A stretch of 64,000 bases of DNA from Globisporangium splendens. Lineage: Eukaryota > Oomycota > Peronosporomycetes > Pythiales > Pythiaceae. The notes beneath the pieces are model-generated. The model had not been told where the DNA came from. It worked only from the letters and a program-made list of their open reading frames with translations, and did no database searches. Of this stretch, positions 21,401 to 31,956 are shown piece by piece. Position 1 is the stretch's first letter. Each line of letters opens with the position of its first letter. The DNA lies in NCBI GenBank assembly GCA_006386115.1, contig VFIW01000017.1:582499-646498 (forward strand), written 5' to 3'. The position numbers were made by a program, and so were the translations under genes.

Positions 21401-21908
21401 TTGCACGAGAATCACCAAATCTTGGTTCCTCCTAATTTCTTCTACAAACCTGTCTAAGATCGCTATCAGGTCGGCATAGAGCGCTGCGGAAATGGGGATA
21501 GAATCCGGCCATTTTCTTGGTTTTTGCCCACCATCCCTGCCCCACCCCTACGCTCGCCTGAACATCGAACATCCATCCCCCTCCCGGCAGCACAACACGC
21601 TTTCACAATCCGACAAACGGCTCCACGCACGCGTAACCACTGCAGTACGCAAGCAGCAGCCCTTTGCCCACAAGGCCGCGACACCTGCCGACGCATTCTC
21701 GCTTTCTTTCTCTTCCGGCAAGGCGCACAAAAGAGAGTGAAGAAGAGACTCAACACTCAGCGTTGCGCTTGTCCACACGCTCCGTGTATATCTATTTGCT
21801 GCTTGCACCTCAACAACTTGCAACCAGCAGCACTTGTCGACAACAAGCGTAACCACCTTCGACAAGTCTTATTTGTGTAACCCCGATTTTATTGAAATAC
21901 GGAAAACC
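18497..21908. other. 3.4-kb region without a recognised gene
   Basis: Only short frames, none with a family motif; the longest on the plus strand (20617-21069, 150 codons, ATG start) has ordinary composition but nothing recognisable. A (TG)n tract lies at 19501-19514. The right end (about 21480-21908) is pyrimidine-rich and should be the promoter and 5' UTR of the DEP-domain gene; the left end is the promoter of the RS-rich gene. Confidence 0.4.
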
Positions 21909-24257
21909 ATGGTTAACTTTGCGTTCTCGACACCAGCACCAGCCGTGGAGCGCGTGCCCGAGACCACGGGCAGCGTCGTGCACGGCGAGCAGGACGAGGT
22001 GCTCGTGCGGCTGGCGGCGCGCATGAAGCAGAACATCGCGACGGGCGATCGGCGGCGCCACATCTTCAAGAAGTATGCCGACTGCTTCACGGGCATGGAG
22101 GCAGTGGACTGGATGCTCGAGCAGATGGAGGCCAAGTCGATTGCCGAGGCTGTGCGCAAGGGCCAGGGCTTGCTCACCAACCACTACATCGAGAAGGTCG
22201 AGAAGGAGCTCAAGTTCGAGTACAACAAGAAGCGCTTCTACCGCTTCACGCCCACGACGCCCGAGTTCGTCGCCAACGTCGACCGCCCGCTGCCGAGCGC
22301 GTCGCTCGACCTGCCGCTCTCGCTCGCGTCGCGCAGACGCGCGCTCGCCGCGATCCTCGGCGGGTTTGTGGCCGACGCCGCGTCCACGTCGCTCAACGGC
22401 GTCTCACATCCGGAGAAGACGATCCCGAACCTGATGCGTCTGGACTTCGACCCGGCGTTCTGCGGTCTCTACGACGCCATGGGCGGCAACGACTCGCACG
22501 CGCAGAAGCGCAGCGGCGCCAAGACGCGCATGGAGTCGTCCACGGGCTTCGAGACGCGCACGATCCTGCAGTGCATCGCGCGCCGCGGCCAGCTCCACGG
22601 CGCGCAGCTCGCCAAGGACGCGTACTGGGGCTTCAAGAACGACCACCGGCTGCTCAGCACCACGTCGCGCGCGTTCATCAAGCGCATCCACAACGGCAAG
22701 TCGTGGCCAAACTGCGCGGTCAAGTGCCGCTCCATCGACGTCATCGCGCTCATCCCCGTCGTCGTCGCGTTGTACGCCGGCACCAACTCGCTCTTCACCA
22801 AGGTCGACGAGCTCGTCAAGGTGTTCTACTCGGGCCAACGCGTGCGCGACACTGCGCTCGTGGCCGCGTTCATCCTCGAGCAGGTGGTCCTCGGCGCGTC
22901 CGTGCTGCAAGCCATGCGCATGAGCATCCGCACGGAGCGTCTCACCGTCAAGCAGCGCAAGATGATCTTCAAGGCGTTCACCAAGTCGCAGCTCCCCAGC
23001 TACGAGGCGATCCAGAAGTTCGGCAACAAGGGCTCGCTCCCGCGCGGCTTCTTCGCCGTGCTGCAGCCACTCTTCGTGCTCAGTGACTACCCAACGGCTG
23101 TGCGCGAGAACATCATCGGCGGCGGCCGCACGTGTCGCCGCGCCATGTTCATCGGCGCGTGCTTTGCGGCCCAGGACGGGCTCGACGCCATTCCCGAGAG
23201 CTGGATCAAGAAGACCCAGTACTACGACGTCATCGAGACGGACGCCAACACGCTCATCAGCTACCGCGAAGTGCAGAGCTCGCTCACGAACGACGAAGAA
23301 GAGGACGAGGTTGAGGCTGCGCCGCGCAGCAGCATCACCGCTGGTCCTTACGGCGCGGACTACAGCTCGCGCGCGTCGCTCCCGGCACGTCCAGGTGGCC
23401 TGCGCTCGTCGTTGTCCATGGGGACGAGCAGCACCCACCGCGCGTCGCACCACTCGGCGCCACGCTCGAGCCACTCGCTACCATTGACGAACCAGCAGCC
23501 GTACCAGCACCCGCGTCCGAGCCTGCACCACCAGAGCAGCACAGGCGGCGCCAGCACTGGCACTGGTAACGGCAACGGGAATGGCAACGTGAACGGCAAC
23601 CGCCGCCGCACCGGCAGCTTCGCGTCCAGCAACTCGTCGCCGCGGTCTGTGGCGTCCAACTTCTCGTACGCGTCGGGTACGACCACGGGCTCATCGGTGC
23701 GCTCGGTGATCGACCTGGGCGACATGGACATGTTCTACCAGAGCGGCTACGGCGGCTCGTCCACGCCGCGCGACAGCGACAAGCGCCTGAGCTTCGAGAT
23801 GCACAAGTTTTTCCAGCAGTACGGCTCGGGTCAGCGTCTGAGCGACGCGCAGAACGACTCGTTCGCGCACTCGGGCACGTCGACGCTGCGCGCGAGCGAC
23901 ATGGGCATGAACCCGCTGCGCTCGAGCGACATGAACCCGTTCTACCAGAGCGCGGGCTCGTCCACGTCTGGCGGCGTCGGCAACGGCCGCCGCCACAGCG
24001 AGCGTGGCATGTACACGCATAGCGGATACTCAGTGGGCCTCTCGCGCGCGAGCGACGGCAGTATCTTCTACCAGAGCGGCGGGTACCAGCAGGGCATGGG
24101 TGGCACGGTGCCGCGCTCGAGCGACCCGAGTCCGTTCTACCGTCACCAACCCACGAGCTACGAGGACGAGACGGACGCGGACGACGTGGTCCTGGCCATG
24201 CGCGAGTCGCTGGACCATGGCGACCAGCCACGCGTGAGCATCCACGCGATCCTGTAA
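21909..24257 (+). CDS. DEP domain plus ADP-ribosylglycohydrolase/J1-crystallin-like protein with Ser-rich tail
   Basis: 782 residues in one exon; I start at the ATG at 21909 because the 25 upstream open codons have no ATG. Residues about 35-115 are a DEP domain (HIFKKYADCFTGMEAVDWML ... KKRFYRFTP), which binds membranes or GPCR/Rho-type signalling partners. Residues about 145-500 resemble the ADP-ribosylglycohydrolase/J1-crystallin fold: ALAAILGGFVADAAS at the start, and near the end NIIGGGRTCRRAMFIGACFA followed by DAIPESW. In active enzymes that second place is GGDTDT with metal-binding Asp; here it is GGGRTC, so catalysis is probably lost (inference). The C-terminal 280 residues are Ser/Gly-rich with a repeated short motif FYQSG/PFY near RASD/RSSD. 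GC content is high and third-position biased, which makes all antisense frames open. Confidence 0.85.
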   Translation: MVNFAFSTPAPAVERVPETTGSVVHGEQDEVLVRLAARMKQNIATGDRRRHIFKKYADCFTGMEAVDWMLEQMEAKSIAEAVRKGQGLLTNHYIEKVEKELKFEYNKKRFYRFTPTTPEFVANVDRPLPSASLDLPLSLASRRRALAAILGGFVADAASTSLNGVSHPEKTIPNLMRLDFDPAFCGLYDAMGGNDSHAQKRSGAKTRMESSTGFETRTILQCIARRGQLHGAQLAKDAYWGFKNDHRLLSTTSRAFIKRIHNGKSWPNCAVKCRSIDVIALIPVVVALYAGTNSLFTKVDELVKVFYSGQRVRDTALVAAFILEQVVLGASVLQAMRMSIRTERLTVKQRKMIFKAFTKSQLPSYEAIQKFGNKGSLPRGFFAVLQPLFVLSDYPTAVRENIIGGGRTCRRAMFIGACFAAQDGLDAIPESWIKKTQYYDVIETDANTLISYREVQSSLTNDEEEDEVEAAPRSSITAGPYGADYSSRASLPARPGGLRSSLSMGTSSTHRASHHSAPRSSHSLPLTNQQPYQHPRPSLHHQSSTGGASTGTGNGNGNGNVNGNRRRTGSFASSNSSPRSVASNFSYASGTTTGSSVRSVIDLGDMDMFYQSGYGGSSTPRDSDKRLSFEMHKFFQQYGSGQRLSDAQNDSFAHSGTSTLRASDMGMNPLRSSDMNPFYQSAGSSTSGGVGNGRRHSERGMYTHSGYSVGLSRASDGSIFYQSGGYQQGMGGTVPRSSDPSPFYRHQPTSYEDETDADDVVLAMRESLDHGDQPRVSIHAIL

Positions 24258-24622
24258 GGAAGACAGACACCCGAGCGTCCACCTGAGTGCGACGCTATGT
24301 GGACAAGAGAGAGAGCGACACACACAAGCAACAAGGTGACGTATGAGTATGAGCCTCCAGCCCCAACGAAACGACGACATGAGGTCTTCTACCTACCTAC
24401 CCACCTGGCTGCTGGGTGAAGAGCAGAGGCCTTTGTGGAAACTTCGTATAATCCCCCCCCGAATAATTTATTGTCCGCGTCAATACAAAAAGAGCCAAGA
24501 TGGTGGTGTACTTAATTAAGTTAGTAGATCTTCGCACACACAGAATGTTGGTTGTCCTCGAGTTAGGTCCTAAAAATGCACTCAAATGCAGCCATTATCA
24601 GATACGACAGAAGGACGATTGA
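24258..24622. other. Intergenic between convergent genes
   Basis: 3' UTRs of the DEP-domain gene (+) and the transporter fusion (-). Contains a short GA/CA-rich stretch and a C run at about 24455. No gene seen. Confidence 0.5.
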
Positions 24623-27520
24623 CTATGGGAATGAACCGTAGTTGACATGGAACGAGCGCTCGGTGAGCGCCGATGAGGACGTGGGGTTGACCGAGTGGCG
24701 CCGTTGCGTTGACGCGTTCCCATTGTGATGCGTATACGCAGTGGTACGAGGGACTACGAGCGCGTCTGAGATGTCCACCTTCGTGGACGTCTTGTGCGAC
24801 GCGAGCATCACGAACAGACATCCAACGAGCACGGCGAAACCACCGAGAAATGTGGGTGATCCTGGAAGCCCATCGACACCGATGGCGATGCTGATTACTG
24901 TGGCCACGATGGGCTCCGTGAGCATCGTGACGGACACCACGAGTGGATCAAAGTACTGGAGCGAGCTGATGAAGCCCATGGTACCTGCGAAGCTGCCAAC
25001 GAGCACGACGTACGCCTCGATGCCCAGATGATGCACCCAACCAAAGAGCCCATGTGTGGGGTGCGTGGAGAGCACGGCGATGTCCATGTCCTCACGTCGC
25101 CAGATCAAGACAGCGCACGTCAATAGAGCGACCGTGCTCACGAGCGCAAACATGAACACAAACACGTCCATGCACGGCCGCACGCGCTTGGCGGCCAGGA
25201 GGTATCCGACGCCGGCAAACGCTCCAGCGAATGCGACCATGTCACCCAGTGTCGACGACAGAGCATGATGGCCTCCCGCAGTGTTGCTGTGGTCCATCGT
25301 CGTGACAGCGGCGCCAGAAAAGCCGACCGAGGCACCGAGCAGCTCGAGCATGCCCAGCGGCTGACGCAACGCGGTCTTTGTGAGCACCATGAGCAGCGAG
25401 TGACAGTTGGAAAAGATGTACGCGTGGCCGACGCTCGTGAGACTAAGTGCGACGATGAACGTCGCGTTGTACACGGTGTAGCAGACGCCACAGAACACAA
25501 AAAGCGCAAGTTTGCGATACGTCAGGCGCGCGAAGCCTCTTGCCCCTATTCCTCCGTGTTGCCACAACGAAAGCGCCGCGCACGGTGCAAAAGCGAGCGA
25601 CGCGCCGGCCATGCGCCAAAACACTTTGAGCAGCGGCGGTACGCCGACCAGCAGATCCTGCACGGCTCCCTGCGACGAGATCGCAATCAGCGCCGTGAGC
25701 AAGATTACGTAGCCGACGAGTGGCACTTGCTTGTACACCGTCACGTTCACGTGCATCTTCGCTTTGCTATGGAGCATTGCTGACGTACTACTCGTGTCCA
25801 CAACGGCCTCCATCTTGATCTCTTGCACAGCCGAGGGGAGTCGCACGGACGACCGTCGTCGTCGTTGATGATACTGATGGTCGTACTGGGGATGAAGCTT
25901 TGGCGCTGATGCTGGTGGCTCGGGCAGCGCGAGAATGAGCTCGTCGTTGTCGTCACTTGCGTTATTCTCATGGAGCGGATGAAGATGGTGAGGCTCTGGA
26001 CGCAGTTGGAAGAGAAACGCGTGGTTGGGCAGGTGGCGCATCGCGTCGTTGACATCCGCCTCGGTCAGCATCGTCGTCTTGGCTCCAACATCCTCAACCT
26101 CTTCCTCGCCCTGCTCGACTGCATTCCCATCCGCTTCAGAGTGTTCTTCCGGCCAGCTGACAATGTCTTTTTCGTCATCAACCTGAATGAACTGGACGCC
26201 TTCTTCGCGCAAGAGCGCGTCGAGATCCTCGGATTTCTGGCTGCATGTCGCCTCTGCTATCGTGTGCGTCGTAGCGCGACTGGCGTCGATGCACTCTGGC
26301 TGCGTGACCTGCGTGGCATGCGTCGTCGCGACTTTATAGCCAACATATCCACACGTCTCGCGTGGGAACTCGTAGTACGCGCTCTCACTTTGTTTCAGAG
26401 GCGATTTCTTTTGCTCGTTCCAGGATAATGACGACCCTGATGAGGAGATCGGCAGTGCGGGACGATGCTGCGATTGCTTCTGATTCAGCCACGACGACGA
26501 GCCAAACATTTGCGCATCTTGCTGGTTGTCATCCCGCTCGATCGTTCGCCAATTGCAATAGTCACTCGCGACCAGTTTGTCGATGACCACCGTCGAGTCT
26601 CCATGGAGCTCGTAATCAATCAGGAACGCATCCATTGTGGACTGGGCTGATGTTGGCTTTGACGTTAGCATGCGAGTCCAAGCCTGGTATGTGATGGCAA
26701 AGAGACCAGCATATGCACTCGCGCATTCATCATCATCGTCATTCTCTTCAGCAAACGGGAGCTGGACGTCCAGGTTAATGAGCACGCGGATCGTAGCGAC
26801 TTGCTGTGGACTTCTAGGCGATGGCGATGGCAAAGTGGCCATCATCTGGATCGTTGGTGCGTCAAAGATGCGATTTCCACGCAACACGAGGAAGCCCACG
26901 CTCGGCTTCCTCAGGGTCCCCTTCAAGTACGTCGATGCCGACCGAAGCGCGTGGATTTCGCCGTTCTTCTCCTTGTCTGTGGACGTATCGACGAGCACGA
27001 AGTCCACATGCACATGCTCAATCGCGCACAATCGCGTCGCGATTTTCTTGATTCTCGGTACGGACGAAGACGATGCGGCACCACCTGGACGATTTTGGCT
27101 TTTCGGGACGCAAATCACGAGATGCTCGATGATACTCGGCTGGAAGAGCTCTTGCAGGAGATGTGCGAGCACTGTGCGTCCATCGTCGAGCGTCTGCAAC
27201 ATCACGGCACCATCGCTATTGTCCAGCAGCAGCAGACACGCTTCTCTGCAAACCGCCTCGTGTGGTGCTGCAGACACGCGGCCACCATCATCATCGGAAG
27301 AAGAGGAATCAGCATCGTGCGCCGCCATCGTGTGCAGCATCTCCTGGAGCGCTACGGGGTCATGATCACGCGCGATGCCGTCCATGAACTCTTCCTGAGA
27401 CACGTCGAGCCGCTCACTCACCTGCGCCACGTTGAGCGAATACACGTGCTGCACTTTGGCGCCGCTGAGCTGCTCGCTCGCGGCGGCCGTGTGCGGCAGC
27501 TCTAGCTCGTACTCCTTCAT
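24623..27520 (-). CDS. Nucleotidyltransferase-like domain fused to an EamA/DMT membrane transporter
   Basis: 965 residues from the ATG at 27520; the frame is open to 27727 but has no earlier ATG. Residues about 90-310 resemble a sugar/choline-phosphate nucleotidyltransferase fold: EACLLLLDNSDGAVMLQTLDDG, TVLAHLLQELF, then GFLVLRGNRIFDAPTIQMM, which sits where active enzymes have their metal-binding 'GD' strand. The Gly-rich NTP loop is absent, so it may be a non-catalytic or regulatory copy. A disordered acidic/His/Gln-rich linker follows (about 350-590). From about 605 there are roughly ten hydrophobic helices in two EamA-like halves (for example PLVGYVILLTALIAIS and GDMVAFAGAFAGVGYLLAAK), typical of the drug/metabolite transporter superfamily. 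The substrate is unknown. Domain calls rest on pattern only. Confidence 0.75.
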   Translation of the reverse strand: MKEYELELPHTAAASEQLSGAKVQHVYSLNVAQVSERLDVSQEEFMDGIARDHDPVALQEMLHTMAAHDADSSSSDDDGGRVSAAPHEAVCREACLLLLDNSDGAVMLQTLDDGRTVLAHLLQELFQPSIIEHLVICVPKSQNRPGGAASSSSVPRIKKIATRLCAIEHVHVDFVLVDTSTDKEKNGEIHALRSASTYLKGTLRKPSVGFLVLRGNRIFDAPTIQMMATLPSPSPRSPQQVATIRVLINLDVQLPFAEENDDDDECASAYAGLFAITYQAWTRMLTSKPTSAQSTMDAFLIDYELHGDSTVVIDKLVASDYCNWRTIERDDNQQDAQMFGSSSWLNQKQSQHRPALPISSSGSSLSWNEQKKSPLKQSESAYYEFPRETCGYVGYKVATTHATQVTQPECIDASRATTHTIAEATCSQKSEDLDALLREEGVQFIQVDDEKDIVSWPEEHSEADGNAVEQGEEEVEDVGAKTTMLTEADVNDAMRHLPNHAFLFQLRPEPHHLHPLHENNASDDNDELILALPEPPASAPKLHPQYDHQYHQRRRRSSVRLPSAVQEIKMEAVVDTSSTSAMLHSKAKMHVNVTVYKQVPLVGYVILLTALIAISSQGAVQDLLVGVPPLLKVFWRMAGASLAFAPCAALSLWQHGGIGARGFARLTYRKLALFVFCGVCYTVYNATFIVALSLTSVGHAYIFSNCHSLLMVLTKTALRQPLGMLELLGASVGFSGAAVTTMDHSNTAGGHHALSSTLGDMVAFAGAFAGVGYLLAAKRVRPCMDVFVFMFALVSTVALLTCAVLIWRREDMDIAVLSTHPTHGLFGWVHHLGIEAYVVLVGSFAGTMGFISSLQYFDPLVVSVTMLTEPIVATVISIAIGVDGLPGSPTFLGGFAVLVGCLFVMLASHKTSTKVDISDALVVPRTTAYTHHNGNASTQRRHSVNPTSSSALTERSFHVNYGSFP

Positions 27521-28345
27521 GGGTTTCCTCGAGTCCTGCAGTCGTGTGATTGTGTTGATAACGCGTACGAGAGATGGAGGACGGCTGTGACGAAGGCGAC
27601 GAGATCGTGCAGCTGTGCGTGTGTGTGTTTCTGTTGTGTCTCGAGACAGCGCAACCGCCCTCGGATGCTCAGCCAACGAACGGACGAGCGACGATGGCGG
27701 TGCGGATGAAGAAGCGGAATGCGCCACGGATATGGAAAACTCCCAGCGGTTCCTTCTTTATGATGAGGGAGGGAGGAGCTCTTTGAAACACCGCGACGGT
27801 TCAAAGATCGCGGTCTGATCCGGAACGCGTTATTTACGTATTTTGGCGAGTTTTGCTAAATACGTGTCGTGAGACTCACAATGATTCAGAGTCAGAATCA
27901 GAAGCGCACTTAACGTCGAGAGGCGAAAGCGAACTTGAGGTCCCCTCATCTTGAATTTCAAGGTCTCAAGGTCTCAAGGCAGCGGAACGTCACTGCGCAT
28001 CTGTCTTTTGCCGCTGCTCACATGCTTGCTGACGTCTCAAGACGTAGTCGCAACCCGTTTGTGGATTGGGTGATTGCAGTGACACGGGGACGTGCTCTGA
28101 TGTTTCCACATGCATGCATCATCACATTTCGACACAATGAGGGATCTCGTGTAAAATGCGAATGCGTTGTGCCATGATTTATGTTTACGTGTCAAAACTC
28201 TCGACAGGAAGAAGTAATCAATTTTTCACGCATTATCTACTACATCTATTTGTTTTCTCGCGCACAAAAGTGCCACATGTGCTATGGCTCCAACACGGGT
28301 TGTTAAATAATCTGAACTATAAAAGAAGAAAGGCTGCGAATGCCT
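27521..28345. other. Intergenic, no gene recognised
   Basis: Promoter side of the transporter fusion and 3' side of the kinase. A short GGTCTCAAGG direct repeat is at about 27961-27978. Nothing else stands out. Confidence 0.45.
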
Positions 28346-29323
28346 TTACAATGCATCACATGACGAGACGGGTGAGACTGGGAAGTTTGTGATTGCAGGG
28401 TGCCGTACGAGTTCGTTCATCGTGATGCGCAGACGCGGGTCGACGTGCAGCATCCGTTCCAATAAATCTTGGCTCGCTTCGCTGATTGTGTCCGCGAGTC
28501 CCCACGCTTTCAGGACGGCCTTGATGCCATGCTTTGCGACGAACTGGAACCCAGAGTCCTTCATACTCGCCATCTCGAACGGCGGGGACGACGTCACGAG
28601 GATGAAATACGATACGCCTAGCGACCAGATATCGGCTCCTCGAGGGTCGTAGTGAGCGTCACAGATCACTTCCGGCGCCATGTAGTAGTGCTTGCCCACG
28701 ATCCCCGACGCGACAAACGACCCGTGGGGGATACCCTCCTGTTGGACACAGAGTCCAAAGTCCGTGATCACGGCACGTCCGTCTCGCAGCAGGATGTTCT
28801 CCAAACTCAAATCGCGGTGAGCAATGCCGTTCCCATGCAAAAATCGTAATCCTGCGAGCACGTCCCGTAAATATCCAAGCGCAATGTGTTCTTCGACCCT
28901 CGATGATGATCTCGCTTCGCTGAGGTCCTCGACACTGTTCCCACTATTCGGCGGTGCTTGATCGGGCTCTTTCTGTCGCTGTTGCTGCGCACAGGATTCG
29001 AGCAAATCGCCGCCTTCGCAGTAATCCATCACGACATGCAGCACGTTGTGGTTCTCGCCCTTCGGCATCACGAAATAGTCGCGCATCGTGATCACATTCG
29101 GATGCCCACCGATCGCGCACAGCTGACTCAGCACCTCGATCTCCTTGAGCACGTTCTCCTGCACGCGCTCGTGCTTGTTGGATTTCTGCGAGAGCGCGAG
29201 CGACAGGTCGATCGTCTTCACGACCACTTCGTCCTGCGTCTGCGTGTCGAGACACAGCAGGATCTCGCCAAACATCGACGTCTGCAGCGACTCGAGCAGC
29301 TCATATCGCGGCACTAATCCCAT
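28346..29323 (-). CDS. Serine/threonine protein kinase (CAMK-like), no glycine loop
   Basis: 325 residues, ATG at 29323, single exon. Kinase landmarks: VVVKTI with the ATP-binding Lys36, HRDLSLEN (169-176) with catalytic Asp and Asn, DFG (188-190), MAPEV (215-219) and a closing Arg near 301. The usual HRDLKPEN is HRDLSLEN, a variant I know from many oomycete kinases. The N-terminal GxGxxG loop is not recognisable (LLESLQTSMFGEILL). An insert of about 30 Gln/Ser/Glu-rich residues (112-141) lies after the hinge. The protein is essentially only the catalytic domain, so regulation must be by partners. Activity is likely, given an intact Lys/Asp/Asn/Asp set. Confidence 0.9.
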   Translation of the reverse strand: MGLVPRYELLESLQTSMFGEILLCLDTQTQDEVVVKTIDLSLALSQKSNKHERVQENVLKEIEVLSQLCAIGGHPNVITMRDYFVMPKGENHNVLHVVMDYCEGGDLLESCAQQQRQKEPDQAPPNSGNSVEDLSEARSSSRVEEHIALGYLRDVLAGLRFLHGNGIAHRDLSLENILLRDGRAVITDFGLCVQQEGIPHGSFVASGIVGKHYYMAPEVICDAHYDPRGADIWSLGVSYFILVTSSPPFEMASMKDSGFQFVAKHGIKAVLKAWGLADTISEASQDLLERMLHVDPRLRITMNELVRHPAITNFPVSPVSSCDAL

Positions 29324-31956
29324 CGTGTTTCTCTTTTATTTGCCCGCTACGCTTCACGTGTGCTTGGGGTGGCAGATTCTCGAGTGCCTGTCCACGCGTG
29401 CAATGCAATCAAGCGAGGAGGGACGGGGATGGGCGCAACACGCAGAGGGAACGAACAGTGTGTGCACCTGGTATCTTACTTTCTTCTCGGGGCTTTCTCT
29501 CTCTCTGGAGCTCCTCGTGAATGCTCAAACCAGCGACAGTGGAGGCTTGATGGATCAGATGCTCGATCGCCTGGGGGTGACGCCGACCCGCACTGAGATG
29601 GCGACGCGCGGTTTCACAATGCGCTCTGGTTGAAGCGCGCCGGCTGCCGAGACGGAAAATGGATGACTGACACGAGAGAGCAGGACGGTATTTTGGGATC
29701 GACGGTTAAGCGATTGAGCTGTTGTGCTGGTTGTATAGTGTGCGGTTGAACCGACTCAAGCAGCTGACGGTTGTTGTTGTTCGGTTTTTAGACTTGGCGT
29801 TTGTATGGAGAGCGAGTGAGTGAATGCTCGAACTTCAAGGGCGTGAGTTGAGAAGTGAGCAAAAGCGCGCTGGAAAAGGGACCCACATGGGGTCGGTGAA
29901 GAGAAAGGGAGAGAGAGAGGACAAGGGGGAGAGACAGTGGGATGGCGCACACCGTAGAGCACCGTGCACGTCCGCAAGCAACCACAACGGGCGGCTGCAC
30001 ACTGGTACACTTGGGCACAGTGCAGAAAAGGCAGTCATGGCCACCTTAGATCGTCGTTCGATTTTCCGTTCAGCGTAAAGCGCCAAGCGAGTTTGCAGCA
30101 CACATCCTGCATGAAATGTCCTGCACTTCCAGCGACCAAGGACCACGCGTATCTATAATGTTCGCAATTTTGGTAAAGACAGTGGCAATCTGTATATCTG
30201 CTCGCTTTTCTTCGACGCATTTGTTGGCACGCCAGGAAAGTGCGATCCATGTGATCTATTGGTGTATGTGGGGAATGTGAATTGAGCAGCGACTGGTCTC
30301 TTTCACACCTGCGATGAGTGAGCCCGAAGCCATGGAGAATGTGACATCACCAGCTGGTTGTGGGTGTCATATCTCGGTTGCTTATCTAGTCAAACGAAAG
30401 GGAACCGTCGGATTTTTTGGTCTGAGAAAAATGGTAATGAAACGCCTTGCACACGATGCCTTTTGTTCGGCGTCGATGGATACAAAGATGGAATAAGAGG
30501 CGCGTGCTGAGTGAACCGGCGTCATCATCGCTTCGAGATGATTGCTTCCATACTTGACGGGGCGGGTTGCGATTGGTCGAAATTGCCAAAGCGATAGGCT
30601 GGCATGCTGTTGCAGTTCAAGTGCAAGTTGAACACTGTCTCTTCTTTCTTGGGGAGCATCTGGGCAATCATCACCGTCTGTTTTCTCTCCCCTTTCATCT
30701 CGAGCCGTGAGATCAAGATGTTGAAGTTTCGATGGAGAAAAAAACGTGTGGAAAAATTTGTATCGATAGACACGAAGCGAAATACAGAGAGAAACGATCA
30801 ACATTTGCATTGAAAATACTCGGTTTACTCTTTGAGGATTGCTGCTGGTGTTGATTGCGATGCGCGAACTTCCATGTGCAAACAATTCTGGCACATGTCG
30901 TTCGAAGCTTTTCGTACTGGTCGTTTATCTGCTTCGAGAAGGGGACTTTCGAATCTTGAAAGGACGCTGAGTGAGAAATAGACTGGTGCTTTGCATCGAG
31001 TGCGAAGACCCCCTTTCCCTCGCACCAACCTACAGTACGGGAAGCGCTGTTTTGCTTTTCTCACGTTTTCCAAGCACCAATTGAACCATCACCGTATTCC
31101 TCATCTTTTTGTTGGCAGACAAGCCCCGATGCAAAACGGCGGAGCTCGTCTGTCACTCTGCTCAAGAAGGTCGACTGAACCCCTTTTCTTCCTTTCGCTG
31201 TGATAGTTAGTTTTAGTGAGGTGCATTATGCTACGTCGAAAGCGAACAAGATACCCTGAATCTATCACACTGCCACAGAAAACATGAAACTCATCACATG
31301 GTGAGGCAGAGGAGGCACATCATACATTCATCACGTCACGCGAGATAGATAGATGATGGCACGCATCGTATTGTCCGAGGAAATCAAATTCTGGTCGTCC
31401 CGAATCAATGCCAGCTTGGATACTGAGTCGCTGTGATATTTCGCCACGCTTGCACAGGATTTTGCATGTTTAGCATGGCTACGTTCGTTGTGTCACCCAC
31501 TTGCGACAGTGCACCTGTGAAGAGGCGCATCATTGGAATAAGATTCTCAGATATCCTGTCGCAAGCAGGGACGATGACGGACGAGTAGCCCCGAAACGAA
31601 GTGCACTTTGGATGGATCAGCACTTGCGTGCGCATCAACGCGGCGATTGACCTCTCACTGGCAGAAACGCATGCGGGCGGGCATACACACTCGGGTAAAC
31701 GCACTAGAGTGGCAATTGCACACGACCAGACGGCCGAGTGGATCTGGCGTTTCTGGAAATGGGAAAGACCAATAATGCTGCGTTTGCCCCAGTTCTCTAC
31801 AGTATGCAGCAGATCATCCAGAGAAGCACACATGCATACAGAACGAATAAACAGCTCAATGCACCGTATAAGACCACAAAGGCATGCTGACCAGGTTGCC
31901 TGATATGTACGTGCTCACGCTGCTAATGTTCGATTTCCACAAAAGTCAAAGCCAAG
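29324..31956. other. 2.6-kb region without a recognised gene
   Basis: The left end is the kinase promoter, the right end the 3' flank of selenophosphate synthetase. Open frames are short, in several directions, and carry no motif. I see no repeat structure in it. Confidence 0.4.

Noticed and set aside
22404..24282. Long minus-strand frames opposite the DEP-domain gene
   Set aside because: High GC and third-position bias of the sense gene remove stops on the other strand; the predicted proteins are Arg/Ser/Cys or Arg/Ala/Glu monotone without domains.
29756..30146. Minus-strand frames near 30 kb (76-103 codons)
   Set aside because: Ser/Pro/Leu-rich frames over a purine-rich tract; they look compositional, with no motif.
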